DNA of 62,096 bases from Prochlorococcus sp. AG-459-E08 (lineage in GTDB: Bacteria > Cyanobacteriota > Cyanobacteriia > PCC-6307 > Cyanobiaceae): positions 1-62,096 of the forward strand of contig QCRB01000005.1 of the NCBI GenBank assembly GCA_003209425.1, read 5' to 3'. This document shows, in pieces, positions 9,270 through 18,924 of the stretch (positions within the stretch are counted from its first letter, which is position 1; the number at the start of each line of letters is the position of its first letter). The position numbers and the translations under genes were made by a program. The notes under the pieces are model-generated. The model was not told the DNA's origin and made no database searches. It was given only the letters and a program-made list of their open reading frames with translations.

Positions 9270-10726
9270 GATTGGTACTCATTTTCAACCCAATTTAAGT
9301 ATTCTTGATTTACTGTTCCTGTTACATAAGAACCAGTAAAGCAACTCATCTCCAAATTTTGGATAGGAGAATCACTTATTATAGATTTACGCAAATTTTC
9401 AACACTTTGATAAACAAGGTTATCAATTTCAAGTTTATCAGCGATTTCACTTATTGTCCTATTATGAGCTATTAATTCATCTCTATTAGGCATATTAATT
9501 CCATAAACGTGAGGATAACGAACAGGAGGAGCTGCGGATGTAAAAAAAACTTTATTTGCTCCTGCATCTTTAGCCATCTGGACAATTTCTTTTGAAGTAG
9601 TACCTCTTACTATCGAGTCATCAACAATTAATACATTTTTATTTTTAAACTCTGCACTCATGGCATTTAATTTTTGCCTTACAGATTTCTTACGTTTCTG
9701 TTGACCAGGCATTATGAATGTTCTGCCAACATATCGATTTTTAAAAAAACCTTCCCTATATTCTATCCCTAACTGTCTTGCAACTTGCATTGCCGCGGGT
9801 CGAGAAGAATCAGGAATAGGCATAACCACATCAATATCTCCAGAATTGATTGTTTCTTTTATTGTTTCTGCTAAGTAATCTCCCATCTTTAAACGCGCTT
9901 TATAAACTGAAATTCCATTCATAATTGAATCTGGCCTAGCTAGATAAACATATTCAAAAGCACAGGGAAATAACATTGGATTTTCAGAACATTGCTTAGA
10001 GAAAAACTCCCCATCAAGATTTATAAAAACAGCTTCTCCTGGATCTACATCTCTCACTACTTCATAATCATTATTCTCAAGTACTAAAGATTCGCTTGCA
10101 ACCATCCATTCTTCTTTTTTTGTGGTTAATGAAAGTCTTTTCCCTATGACTAAAGGCCTAATACCAAAAGGATCTCTAAATGCTAATAAACCATGTCCTG
10201 AAATCAACGCAATTGAAGCATATGACCCCTGAATTCTTTTATGTAAAGATTTAACCGCATTAAAAATAATATCAGGTTCTAATTCTTGATTATTAATTTG
10301 TTCTTGTAATTCTGTCGCAAATACATTTAACAACATTTCAGTATCACTTGAAGAATTTGTATGACGCTTGTCGACATTAAATAACTGTTTTTCTAAATCT
10401 CTTGTATTAGTCAAATTTCCATTATGTATCAAAACAATTCCATAGGGAGCATTAACATAAAAAGGTTGTGCTTCTTCTACACTTTCTGCTGATCCCTTTG
10501 TTGCATACCTAACATGACCCAATCCAATTTTGCCAATTAAATTCCTCATATCTCTAGTTCTATAAGCAGTATTAACCTGACCTTTAACCTTATGTATATG
10601 AAAAACAGTATTTTCCATTGTTGCTATGCCTGTTGAGTCTTGACCTCTATGCTGCAAAAGCAAAAGACTATCGTAAATTTGTTGATTTACATCATTTGAA
10701 GAAACGATTCCAACTATTCCGCACAT
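9266..10726 (-). CDS. purF: Amidophosphoribosyltransferase PurF
   Basis: PurF makes 5-phosphoribosylamine from PRPP and glutamine, the first committed step of purine synthesis. The 486-residue protein starts MCGIVGIV, with the glutaminase nucleophile Cys2 directly after the initiator Met, so there is no long propeptide. The N-terminal Ntn glutaminase domain spans about 1-240. The phosphoribosyltransferase domain has the PRPP loop [13 protein letters not shown] near residue 360. It is the last gene of the dnaN - PRC - purL - purF run, 47 bases after purL. Confidence 0.97.
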   Translation of the reverse strand: MCGIVGIVSSNDVNQQIYDSLLLLQHRGQDSTGIATMENTVFHIHKVKGQVNTAYRTRDMRNLIGKIGLGHVRYATKGSAESVEEAQPFYVNAPYGIVLIHNGNLTNTRDLEKQLFNVDKRHTNSSSDTEMLLNVFATELQEQINNQELEPDIIFNAVKSLHKRIQGSYASIALISGHGLLAFRDPFGIRPLVIGKRLSLTTKKEEWMVASESLVLENNDYEVVRDVDPGEAVFINLDGEFFSKQCSENPMLFPCAFEYVYLARPDSIMNGISVYKARLKMGDYLAETIKETINSGDIDVVMPIPDSSRPAAMQVARQLGIEYREGFFKNRYVGRTFIMPGQQKRKKSVRQKLNAMSAEFKNKNVLIVDDSIVRGTTSKEIVQMAKDAGANKVFFTSAAPPVRYPHVYGINMPNRDELIAHNRTISEIADKLEIDNLVYQSVENLRKSIISDSPIQNLEMSCFTGSYVTGTVNQEYLNWVENEYQS

Positions 10727-10773
10727 AGCTTAGTATCTTAAAATAATTAATAGTTGAGAAATGTTTTTCATAT

Positions 10774-13113
10774 TTAAAAGTAATCTGAAATACTATTATT
10801 AAATTTTTCGGTTAATTCCTCAACCCTAATATTGCAAATATTTTTTTCGTTGATTTTTATCTTCAGCATGTCACTAGATACGTATCCTATTTTTTTTACA
10901 TAAACACTTGATGGGAAATTTATTTGATTTTGTTTTAAATAATTCAACCATTCATTTTGTTTCATTTTACTAATTGAAAAAATAATTCTTGACCCCCCTT
11001 CGGCAAATAATAAATTATCAACTCTATTTAAATCTTTCTCTAATTCTATAGTTGCACCCCTTGCGGACAAAATACAAGACTCTGCTAAAGCTATAGCTAA
11101 ACCTCCGTCGCTTATATCGTGAGAAGAAACTACAAAACTGTTTAAAATCGCATTTCTTAAAAAACTCTGGCAAAACTTTTCATCCAACAAATCTATTTTT
11201 GGGGGCCGACCTGTAATTTCTCCATGAAAATATTCCAGATAAGAACTAGCTGCAATTTTTATTTCTGATTTGGAAGAACCAATTAACCAGATTTGATCTT
11301 CAATATTTTTCCATTCACTACTTATAGCTTTTTCGACATTATCAATCTTTCCAACCATTCCAATAACAGGAGTAGGATTGATAGGAGCAATTAGATTATC
11401 TTTATTTTTAGATTCATTATATAAAGATACATTACCTCCTGTAACAGGAGTTTCTAAAGCTTTACAGGCTTCAGCAATTCCATTACATGAAGATGATAGT
11501 TGCCAATATCCTATTTCATTCTCAGGAGAAGAAAAATTTAAATTGTTTGTAATTGCTACTGGTTCAGCACCAACACAACTAACGTTTCTAGCGGACTCTG
11601 CAACGGCAGCTATAGATCCTCTAAAAGGATCAAGCGCAACCCATCTACTATTGCAATCAACTGAAGCTGCGACACCAGAAAAAACTTTACTTTTATTTTT
11701 TTTATTTTGTTCTCTTAGTCTTACAACGGCTGCATCTGATTTTCCAGGTTTAAAAACTGTATTTGTCTGAACTTGAGAGTCATATTGTTTATAAATCCAT
11801 CGTTTAGAAGCTATTGATGGATTAGAGAGTAGTTTTAAAATAATTTCTGAAAAAGAAAAATTCTTATTTTCCCTCAATGAAAATATTTTTTGCTCATGAA
11901 TTTCTGGTAAATTATTTTCTTTCCATTCCCATTTATTTAGAAGATCATCGGGTGGATTATTAATCACATTGTGAAAATTTACAGGGGTATCATCAGACAA
12001 TGCAGAAGTAGGTATTTGGGCCACAATTTTACCTTTATGAGAAATAATTACCTCATTAGTTCCTATCACTTCACCAATAACACTGGCATATAATCCCCAT
12101 TTATTGAATTTTTCAATAAGATCATTAATTTTTTTTTCTTTAACGACAAACAACATTCTTTCTTGCGATTCAGATAATAAATATTGATATGAAGACATAT
12201 CATCTTCTCTAGAAGGAACCAAATCTAAATCAATAGATATCCCTAAATTTCCATTTGCGGCCATTTCTGCGCTACTGCATGTTAAACCTGCAGCACCCAT
12301 ATCTTGAGCTGCAATTACATCCCCTGTCTTGAAAGCATCCAAACAAGCTTCAATAAGACTTTTTTCAACAAATGGATCACCTACCTGAACTGCAGGTCTA
12401 TCATCCAATGAAGTTGAAGTTAATTCTGAACTAGCAAAACTAGCACCACCGACACCATCTCTGCCGGTTGTATTACCAACGTATAACACTGGTGATCCTA
12501 CATTTTTAGCTCCAGAACAAACGATTTCCTCTGTCTCTAAAAGTCCTAAAGCCATAACATTCACTAGAGGATTTCCAGAGTAACTATCATCGAAATCAAT
12601 TTCACCTCCAACAGTCGGAACACCTACGCAATTTCCATAATGTGCAATACCGGATACAACCCCTCGTAGTAGATCAACATTTGATGATTTATCAAGGTTG
12701 CCGAATCTCAATGAATTCAAGACTGCAATTGGCCTTGCACCCATTGTAAATATATCTCTTAAAATTCCTCCTACCCCTGTTGCTGCGCCTTGAAAAGGTT
12801 CAATAGCAGAAGGATGATTATGACTTTCTATTTTAAAAACAAGTTTTTGATTATTTCCGACATCAATAACACCAGCATTTTCTCCAGGTCCAACTAAAAC
12901 ATTTTTACCTTTAGTGGGAAACTTGGATAGCAGAGGTTTTGAATTTCTATAACAACAATGTTCGGACCACATAACGCCAAACATGCCTAATTCCGTTCTG
13001 TTAGGTTTTCTCTTTAATCTTTTGCAAATTTCTTCGTAATCATTAAGTGTTAAATTTTCAACTTGCAGTGCTTCATTAAGATCATATAGATCATTATTTT
13101 CTGGATTTATCAT
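10774..13113 (-). CDS. purL: Phosphoribosylformylglycinamidine synthase, PurL subunit (short form)
   Basis: PurL converts FGAR to FGAM with ATP and ammonia. At 779 residues this is the short form without the C-terminal glutaminase domain, so it should work with separate PurQ and PurS, which are not in this window. Motifs include [20 protein letters not shown] near residues 43-62, the ATP-binding [21 protein letters not shown] near 92, and the second repeat with [16 protein letters not shown]-like sequence near 665. The initiator ATG is four bases past the stop of the PRC-barrel gene, indicating co-transcription from dnaN. Confidence 0.97.
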   Translation of the reverse strand: MINPENNDLYDLNEALQVENLTLNDYEEICKRLKRKPNRTELGMFGVMWSEHCCYRNSKPLLSKFPTKGKNVLVGPGENAGVIDVGNNQKLVFKIESHNHPSAIEPFQGAATGVGGILRDIFTMGARPIAVLNSLRFGNLDKSSNVDLLRGVVSGIAHYGNCVGVPTVGGEIDFDDSYSGNPLVNVMALGLLETEEIVCSGAKNVGSPVLYVGNTTGRDGVGGASFASSELTSTSLDDRPAVQVGDPFVEKSLIEACLDAFKTGDVIAAQDMGAAGLTCSSAEMAANGNLGISIDLDLVPSREDDMSSYQYLLSESQERMLFVVKEKKINDLIEKFNKWGLYASVIGEVIGTNEVIISHKGKIVAQIPTSALSDDTPVNFHNVINNPPDDLLNKWEWKENNLPEIHEQKIFSLRENKNFSFSEIILKLLSNPSIASKRWIYKQYDSQVQTNTVFKPGKSDAAVVRLREQNKKNKSKVFSGVAASVDCNSRWVALDPFRGSIAAVAESARNVSCVGAEPVAITNNLNFSSPENEIGYWQLSSSCNGIAEACKALETPVTGGNVSLYNESKNKDNLIAPINPTPVIGMVGKIDNVEKAISSEWKNIEDQIWLIGSSKSEIKIAASSYLEYFHGEITGRPPKIDLLDEKFCQSFLRNAILNSFVVSSHDISDGGLAIALAESCILSARGATIELEKDLNRVDNLLFAEGGSRIIFSISKMKQNEWLNYLKQNQINFPSSVYVKKIGYVSSDMLKIKINEKNICNIRVEELTEKFNNSISDYF

Positions 13114-13116
13114 TAT

Positions 13117-13824
13117 TTATATCCAAGGGTCATCTTCTTTTTTTTCACTAAACGGTATAGATGCTCTGTCATTATTATAAAAACTTTTTTGTTTAAAATC
13201 TAAGTTTTGGTTAATATCTTCATCTTCTTCAAGCCAATCCTCAAATCTATTAGAAGCTATGTTTTTCATATCATCAAATCTATTAAATATTTTTTTTCCT
13301 TTTTGTATGAATTCATTTTTTATACTTGATTTTATTAAAGATAAATCATCTAAAGAATTTTTGTCACAAAATACCAAACCTGGTTGTTGATCATTAATAT
13401 TGTCAATATTTAATTGCCATCTACTAGAACCTGGAATCTTAGGATTTGATCGAGAAACTAAATAATATTTAATGTCGCCCGTTTTCAAATTAAATAAAAA
13501 ATCTGCAATAAAACCAATTTTTAAACCATTTATATTTATCAAATTAGCTTCTATTAAAGTTGGAAATCTATTTAAAGTTGCTAAATCAGAAATAGCTGGA
13601 TCTCCTTTGACATAAACTTCATTATCTATGATTTGTCTAATTTGATTTAAGCGCCAAACATTTCGTTTTAAATCAAAATTTGAAGGACGAGAGTACCATC
13701 CTAAAATTCTATGAACCGGAGGATGCATCCAAACATTTTCACCTTTTCCATAGTTAAGAACCTTATTACCCTTAACACTAAAATTTAGTAAGTCACTTAA
13801 TAATATTTCTTTAGGTAATTTCAA
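13117..13824 (-). CDS. PRC-barrel domain protein next to dnaN
   Basis: This is a 235-residue soluble protein. Two beta-rich PRC-barrel-like halves can be seen: residues about 52-85 (VWRLNQIRQIIDNEVYVKG) and about 90-130 (LIEANLININGLKIGFIADF, then TGDIKYYLVSRSNP). The last 70 residues are acidic and low complexity. PRC barrels occur in RimM and in photosynthetic reaction-centre H subunits, and often bind RNA or protein; a specific role cannot be assigned. It lies one base after dnaN and four bases before purL, so it should be co-expressed with the sliding clamp. I recall the same neighbour of dnaN in other marine picocyanobacteria, which suggests a conserved unit. Confidence 0.8.
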   Translation of the reverse strand: MKLPKEILLSDLLNFSVKGNKVLNYGKGENVWMHPPVHRILGWYSRPSNFDLKRNVWRLNQIRQIIDNEVYVKGDPAISDLATLNRFPTLIEANLININGLKIGFIADFLFNLKTGDIKYYLVSRSNPKIPGSSRWQLNIDNINDQQPGLVFCDKNSLDDLSLIKSSIKNEFIQKGKKIFNRFDDMKNIASNRFEDWLEEDEDINQNLDFKQKSFYNNDRASIPFSEKKEDDPWI

Positions 13825-13825
13825 G

Positions 13826-14983
13826 TTAAGTACGAACCTGAACAGGCATGACTAAATATGTAAAAGAATTAAAATTATCTTCAGGCACTAAGATAGCTGG
13901 GGTAGTTGCGAGATTACACTTCAAGAGAACATTATCAGAAGCAATAACTTTTAAACCTTCTAAAAGATATCTAACGTTAAATGCAATATCAAAATTTTCT
14001 GCAGAATTTGAAACAGGAATTAATTCATTAGCGTTTCCTATATCTTGCGCATCTGCACTTATTGAAGCTAAATCTGTATTATCTAATTTAATCTTAACAA
14101 CGCTACTCTGCTGATCAGCTAAAACAGCAATTCTTTCTAATGCATCAATTAATTTTTGAGTATTAAAATTAAAAATCTTAGAAAAAGTATCAGGTATTAA
14201 TTGTGAATAATTTGGATAATTACCTTCAAGGGTTCTTGTTGTAATTATTTGATTTGAAGAAATAAAAACAACCTGACCCTTGTCATAAAATAATTTTATT
14301 GCATTTTCTGAGCTTCTTAAAGATACTAATTTTTCAATTTCTCTCAATGATCTAGTTGGAATAGTTACTGACAAATCACTTTCATTTATAGGTAAGTTAT
14401 CTGTATTTTCTATATGTTTTTCCTTACCAATCAATGCAACTGCCAATCTATGCCCATCTGTAGAGGCTGACTCTAAATAATTTTTTTTAAAAGTAAAGTT
14501 AACACCTGTAAGTAATTGCTTTGATTCATCATTACTACTAGCAAAAATGGTAGATTTCAAAGCTTTTAAAAAAGCACTAGGATCAATAGTTAACGAGGTT
14601 CCACTTTCAACAAATGGCAAATTAGGATATTCATCAGATGGTATGCCTTTTAGGTTAAATAATCCTCTATCACTTTTTATTAAAATATTATCTGAGGTCT
14701 CATCTACTTTTAAAGAAATTGGAGTTTCATGAGGTAATTTATTTACTATTTCAGATAAAAGTTTTGAAGGTATAGTAATAGCTCCACTATTTTTAACCGT
14801 TCCATCAAAAGAAGTTTGAATTCCTAAATTAAGGTCGAATCCTGTTAAGCTAATTTTATCAGTGCTTTGATCAGCTGTTAAAAGTATATTGGCAAGAATT
14901 GGATGAGTTGGTCTTGATGCAACTGCTTTGCTTACTAATTGTATAGCATTATTAAAATCATTTTGATTACAAATAATTTCCAT
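13826..14983 (-). CDS. dnaN: DNA polymerase III beta subunit (sliding clamp)
   Basis: DnaN is the ring-shaped clamp that tethers the replicative polymerase. The 385-residue length fits the family (366 in E. coli). It has the three-domain pattern, with SRPTHPILANILL near residue 23, STDGHRLAVALI near 178 and the C-terminal YLVMPVQVRT, close to the consensus MPMRL ending. The ATG at 14983 is followed upstream by the AT-rich gap with DnaA boxes. dnaN heads an apparent dnaN - PRC - purL - purF operon. dnaA is not adjacent, as is usual in cyanobacteria. Confidence 0.98.
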   Translation of the reverse strand: MEIICNQNDFNNAIQLVSKAVASRPTHPILANILLTADQSTDKISLTGFDLNLGIQTSFDGTVKNSGAITIPSKLLSEIVNKLPHETPISLKVDETSDNILIKSDRGLFNLKGIPSDEYPNLPFVESGTSLTIDPSAFLKALKSTIFASSNDESKQLLTGVNFTFKKNYLESASTDGHRLAVALIGKEKHIENTDNLPINESDLSVTIPTRSLREIEKLVSLRSSENAIKLFYDKGQVVFISSNQIITTRTLEGNYPNYSQLIPDTFSKIFNFNTQKLIDALERIAVLADQQSSVVKIKLDNTDLASISADAQDIGNANELIPVSNSAENFDIAFNVRYLLEGLKVIASDNVLLKCNLATTPAILVPEDNFNSFTYLVMPVQVRT

Positions 14984-15087
14984 CAGAATTTGGAACTTTT
15001 ATACAATATACTTTTTTCGTTAATTAAATTCAATAAGTTGATTTATTACTTTTTCTTTCTAAATAAATACTTAAAAAAATAAAAATT

Positions 15088-15099
15088 TAGTAGTAGTAG
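15088..15099 (+). promoter_or_regulatory. Candidate DnaA-trio array, (TAG)4
   Basis: Four exact TAG triplets sit four bases from a tandem DnaA-box pair. Read from the boxes outward, the plus strand is 3'-GAT-5' repeated four times, which is the reported orientation of DnaA-trios. These are single-strand DnaA-binding elements that begin strand opening. The run passes directly into an A/T-only stretch. Function is inferred from arrangement. Confidence 0.6.
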
Positions 15100-15103
15100 T
15101 TAT

Positions 15104-15121
15104 TGTGGAAACTGTGGAAAA
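15104..15121 (-). promoter_or_regulatory. Two abutting DnaA boxes
   Basis: TGTGGAAAC (15104-15112) is followed with no gap by TGTGGAAAA (15113-15121). Their reverse complements are GTTTCCACA and TTTTCCACA; the latter is the usual cyanobacterial DnaA box. Two boxes at 9-bp spacing lie head to tail on the same side of the helix series. Confidence 0.8.
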
Positions 15122-15166
15122 TTTAATTTAGATTATTATTTACTTATTATTTGGATCATTTAAGTA

Positions 15167-15175
15167 TGTGGAAAA
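15167..15175 (-). promoter_or_regulatory. DnaA box
   Basis: TGTGGAAAA is a second exact match to the reverse complement of TTTTCCACA. It has the same orientation as the abutting pair 46 bases away. Confidence 0.75.
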
Positions 15176-15255
15176 AAATCTTTACTTGTTGAATAAATTT
15201 AAATCTTTCAAATAAACAAAAAAACTTTCAACATATTGGATTACTTCTTATTTGT

Positions 15256-15294
15256 TTTTCAACAATCAAACTTTAATTTTAATTGATTTCCACA
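15256..15294 (+). promoter_or_regulatory. Two weaker DnaA-box-like 9-mers in opposite orientation
   Basis: TTTTCAACA (15256-15264) and ATTTCCACA (15286-15294) each differ by one base from TTTTCCACA. They lie on the plus strand, facing the left-hand cluster. Confidence 0.5.
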
Positions 15295-15315
15295 GACACT
15301 AATTTCTTTGTCTAT

Positions 15316-16416
15316 TTAATATCCTAATATTTTGGTTATGTTTGTTAATGAAGGTTCAATATTTTTCCTAAAAACAGCATCATTATTTTTAATAGCGCAA
15401 TCAGGATCTTTTAATCCATTACCAGTAAGAACGCAAACAATAGTGGATTCTTTTTGAATTCTATTTTTATTTTTAATTAATCCAGCAACTGATGCTGCAC
15501 TGGCAGGTTCACAAAAAACACCTTCTTTTGCCAAGATTTTATAAGCGTTGATTATTTCTTCATCTGTAACTGACTGAAAGTCTCCTTTACTCTCTTTTTT
15601 TACATTTTTTGCTTTTTCTCTATTAACAGGATTTCCAATTCTTATTGCAGTTGCAATTGTTTCTGGATTTTTTACTATTATATTTTTAACGAGTGGAGCT
15701 GAGCCTTCAGATTGAAAACCCATCATAATTGGTAATTTTAAATTTCTATTCATTTTTGAATATTCCTTGAACCCCAGCCAGTAAGCAGTTATATTTCCTG
15801 CATTTCCCATAGGAATACAAAGCCAATCAGGTGCAATACCTAAATCGTCAACAATTTCAAAAGCTGCTGTTTTTTGCCCTTGTATTCGATACGGATTAAC
15901 AGAATTTACAAGTTCTATTGGATGTTTTGCTGACAAATCTCTAACAATTTCAAGGGCTTTATCAAAGTTTCCATTGATCGATATTATTTCAGCTCCATAC
16001 ATTAAAGCTTGTGCAAGTTTTCCTTGTGCAACAAATCCTTCTGGAATTAAAACATAAGGTTTTAATCCTCCTCTTGAAGCATATGCTGCAGCTGCGGCAG
16101 AGGTATTTCCCGTGCTGGCACAAATTACTGCCTCACGGCCTTCTTCTTTTGCTTTACTTATTGCCATAGTCATACCACGATCTTTAAAAGATCCTGTTGG
16201 ATTTAGACCATCATATTTTAAAAAAACTTTGGTTCCATTTCCAATTAAATTGCTAATTGCTTGACTAAGAATAAGTGGTGTATTCCCTTCATTTAAAGAG
16301 ATAATAGGTGTCTTATTCGTAACCGGAAGATATTGTTTGTAGGCTTCGATTAAACCAGGCCATCTATTTTTTTTGTAATAAAGATTTAATTTATTTCTGA
16401 TTTTATTGAATAACAT
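15316..16416 (-). CDS. thrC: Threonine synthase
   Basis: This PLP enzyme converts O-phosphohomoserine to threonine. The 366 residues are the short bacterial-type form. The PLP lysine is Lys78 in [11 protein letters not shown], and the phosphate-binding loop [19 protein letters not shown] follows at about 100-117. The C-terminal part has [11 protein letters not shown] and [11 protein letters not shown]. It is downstream of the DUF1400-like gene by nine bases on the same strand and ends next to the putative origin. Confidence 0.96.
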   Translation of the reverse strand: MLFNKIRNKLNLYYKKNRWPGLIEAYKQYLPVTNKTPIISLNEGNTPLILSQAISNLIGNGTKVFLKYDGLNPTGSFKDRGMTMAISKAKEEGREAVICASTGNTSAAAAAYASRGGLKPYVLIPEGFVAQGKLAQALMYGAEIISINGNFDKALEIVRDLSAKHPIELVNSVNPYRIQGQKTAAFEIVDDLGIAPDWLCIPMGNAGNITAYWLGFKEYSKMNRNLKLPIMMGFQSEGSAPLVKNIIVKNPETIATAIRIGNPVNREKAKNVKKESKGDFQSVTDEEIINAYKILAKEGVFCEPASAASVAGLIKNKNRIQKESTIVCVLTGNGLKDPDCAIKNNDAVFRKNIEPSLTNITKILGY

Positions 16417-16425
16417 AATAGCTCT

Positions 16426-16998
16426 TTAATTTGTTTTAATTTTTTTCAGGGGAGAGTTTTTAAAAAAGTCTAATAATTCTGAAATTGATTCTACTTTATT
16501 CATAACTTTGCTCAAAGCGTTGACGTCTAAAATAACAGTTTTAGTTGGATAACCCTCAAAAAATTTTATCAGGTCTATTTTCCCATTTCCTTTTTTAATT
16601 CCTTGAATAACACTTGCTCTAAGGGCTAACATACCTGTCCTTTCGTCTTTTGCTCTGTTCGGGTGGATAATTAATGAAAGTCTAGTTAAAAAAACATTTC
16701 CTATTTCTGAATATATTAATTTGCTTGCGATTGTAATAGGGATTTCAAAATCTTTATTTAGTATTGTTCTTACTTCTTTATTAGGAGTACCAGTTGCATT
16801 TAAAATTCTTTGTAACTTTTTTGTTGAATCACCTTTTTCAGCAAATTTTTTTAATGAATCTACTTTAATTGTTCTAGAAAAGATGCTGTATATGATTTTA
16901 ATTTCTTCAGCAGCATTAGCATTTGAAACATTAAAAAGTAATTGAAAACTTATTAAAATAAAAAAAGTTTTAATTGTTAAAAATCTACCAAATTTCAT
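16426..16998 (-). CDS. Exported DUF1400-like protein
   Basis: This 190-residue protein has a likely signal peptide: MKFGRFLTIKTFFILISFQLLF, with cleavage after the NANA region. Mature residues follow the DUF1400 pattern seen at the N-terminus of cyanobacterial alpha/beta hydrolases: EEIKIIYSIFSRTIKVDSLKKFAEKG, then a TGMLALRASVIQG-like segment. The hydrolase domain itself is absent, so this is a stand-alone version. I use the ATG at 16998, one base past the stop region of the upstream kinase gene; a longer reading from 17031 would overlap that gene. Function unknown; periplasmic or thylakoid lumen location inferred. Confidence 0.72.
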   Translation of the reverse strand: MKFGRFLTIKTFFILISFQLLFNVSNANAAEEIKIIYSIFSRTIKVDSLKKFAEKGDSTKKLQRILNATGTPNKEVRTILNKDFEIPITIASKLIYSEIGNVFLTRLSLIIHPNRAKDERTGMLALRASVIQGIKKGNGKIDLIKFFEGYPTKTVILDVNALSKVMNKVESISELLDFFKNSPLKKIKTN

Positions 16999-16999
16999 T

Positions 17000-18856
17000 C
17001 TAGATTTTTGTGCCTGCGGCAATTTTGACAAGTCTAACCATTCCCTTTTCAGTTACTTTTTTTGCAATTTGCATACCCATTTCTTTTGTATAAGGCTCAT
17101 TTAAAAGTCGAGGAATTCTTTTAAGAAAAATATCAGTGGAGTATCCTGGGACTTTTTCTAGAATCTTTAAAAAGTTTCTTAGTGGCTCTACGTACATAAT
17201 TAGCTCATTTAAATTGTTACTTTCCTTATTTATTTTTAATTTAATTGGGCTTGGAAGGTAGTTATTCAAATTCTTTAATATTTCTAGATTAATTGAATCT
17301 ATTTGATTTGTTAGGCCTTCAATTATTTCATCTCGAAGAAATCCTCCCTTAGGAGAAAAAAGAAGATTTATTACTTCATCTAAAAGTTTTTCTAAGTCAA
17401 GATTTGTTTGTTTTGCAGCGTTAGAGAGTAAATCCTCTAGACGTTTCCACTTAAATTTTTTATTATCAAAAAGCATCTCTTTTAAACTTTCCCTTAATTG
17501 GGGATCAGGATCTTCCATTAATCTTCTTGCAAAATACGGATAAGCAGCACCTAATATTTTAAAGTTTGGGTCTACACTTAAAGCAATACCTTCTAATGTA
17601 AGTAGTGACCTTATTATAAGTGCGTAATATGGAGGTAACCTGAAAGGAAATTTATACATTACACCAGACATATCGTCTGTGACGCTTTTAAAATCCATCT
17701 TTGACACTCCTTGTTCAACAGCAGTAATAAAAACATCTTGAAATGCTGGAACTATTGGCTCTAAATTAACTTCTTTTGATAAAAACCCTAACTTAACAAA
17801 ATCTTGAGATAATTTATCGAAATTTTTATTTACTAAATGTACAACTGCTTGTATTAGACCAGACCTAGAATCTCTTGAAACTTCGCTCATCATTCCAAAA
17901 TCTAGATAACATAATCTGCCATCTTTTAATGCTAATAGATTGCCTGGGTGTGGATCAGCGTGAAAAAAACCATGTTCTAAAAGCTGTTCCAAACTACATT
18001 GAACTCCTATATCGATCATTTTGTCAGGATCAATACCTAATTGTTTTACATTTTCTAAATTGGTTAACTTTGTACCGTCGATCCATTCCATTGTTAAGAC
18101 TCTTCTTGATGTTAGTTCTTTGTAGATTTTTGGTACAGCAATCATTTTGTTATGTTTATGCAAAGTTCTAAATTTTTCCGCATTTTCGGCCTCGTTTAGA
18201 TAATCCATTTCTTCAAAAACTCTTTTGCCTAACTCATCAATCAAAGCTACGAGATCACTTCTTATTAATCCAATATTATTTTTTAGCCAATAAGCAATAT
18301 TTCTAACTATGTAGAGATCTAAAGTTATTTGTTCTCTTAATCCAGGTCTTTGAACTTTAACTGCAACAATTTCTTTATTAAGTAATATAGCCTTGTGCAC
18401 TTGTCCTAAAGAGGCAGCAGAAATAGGGTCTTTTTCGATTTCTAAAAAAATTTCATTTATTTTGGATCCTAAATCTTCCTCTATCAAGTCCATAGCTTTA
18501 TCTCCATCAAAGCCTGGTAGTTGATCCTGTAATTCAGATAATTCTTCGAGCAGAATTACTGGAATAATATCTGGTCTTGTGGATAAAGCTTGACCTGCTT
18601 TTACAAATGCTGGCCCTAATTCCACTAATAAATTTGTTAGTTCCTTTGCTCTAAATCGTGCTTGCTCTTTATTTTTTAATCTACCAGTTAATTTATCCCA
18701 CCCTAAGGAGAATATATAGGCAAAGATAGGAATGAGAGTTTGCCAAAGTCTTTTTAAAAGTCTCTGCGGATTTTTTTTATAAATTTTAGAAATTGTTTCC
18801 GGATCATAATTCAATAGTCCAGACACTTCTATAAAATCAGTAAAATCTTCTTTCAT
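17000..18856 (-). CDS. ABC1/UbiB-family atypical kinase
   Basis: This 618-residue member of the ABC1 (ADCK/UbiB) family is linked in other organisms to quinone synthesis and thylakoid lipid homeostasis. The family signature KAGQALSTRPD lies near residue 87, and the Ala-rich P-loop substitute SAASLGQVHKA near 147. A Lys in the VAVKVQRPG motif follows at about 168, with HADPHPGNL near 300 and metal-binding LDFGMMS near 318. The C-terminal 120 residues include hydrophobic helices of the usual extension. It is the first gene of a run with the DUF1400-like gene and thrC. The substrate is unknown and several paralogues are usual in cyanobacteria. Confidence 0.9.
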   Translation of the reverse strand: MKEDFTDFIEVSGLLNYDPETISKIYKKNPQRLLKRLWQTLIPIFAYIFSLGWDKLTGRLKNKEQARFRAKELTNLLVELGPAFVKAGQALSTRPDIIPVILLEELSELQDQLPGFDGDKAMDLIEEDLGSKINEIFLEIEKDPISAASLGQVHKAILLNKEIVAVKVQRPGLREQITLDLYIVRNIAYWLKNNIGLIRSDLVALIDELGKRVFEEMDYLNEAENAEKFRTLHKHNKMIAVPKIYKELTSRRVLTMEWIDGTKLTNLENVKQLGIDPDKMIDIGVQCSLEQLLEHGFFHADPHPGNLLALKDGRLCYLDFGMMSEVSRDSRSGLIQAVVHLVNKNFDKLSQDFVKLGFLSKEVNLEPIVPAFQDVFITAVEQGVSKMDFKSVTDDMSGVMYKFPFRLPPYYALIIRSLLTLEGIALSVDPNFKILGAAYPYFARRLMEDPDPQLRESLKEMLFDNKKFKWKRLEDLLSNAAKQTNLDLEKLLDEVINLLFSPKGGFLRDEIIEGLTNQIDSINLEILKNLNNYLPSPIKLKINKESNNLNELIMYVEPLRNFLKILEKVPGYSTDIFLKRIPRLLNEPYTKEMGMQIAKKVTEKGMVRLVKIAAGTKI

Positions 18857-18924
18857 AACTTTATATATTAAAAGCCTTTATTTTTTTTAAAAAGAAGTTA
18901 ATTTTTTTATATAGAAGATTTATC

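Larger units (their letters stand above)
14984..15315. other. oriC: Probable replication origin (oriC), gene-free AT-rich gap
   Basis: This 332-base gap between the divergent-side of dnaN and threonine synthase holds no credible gene. It contains three DnaA-box-like 9-mers in one orientation (15104-15112, 15113-15121, 15167-15175) and weaker ones in the other orientation (15256-15264, 15286-15294). A (TAG)4 run at 15088-15099 borders the first pair, and a very AT-rich stretch (14995-15087) lies beyond it, as expected of an unwinding element. Being next to dnaN is the usual site of cyanobacterial origins. The assignment is from sequence pattern and position; no skew plot was computed. Confidence 0.8.

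Noticed and set aside
11378-11770. 130-codon plus-strand frame inside purL
   Set aside because: Entirely inside a strongly conserved purL region; antisense shadow without start context.
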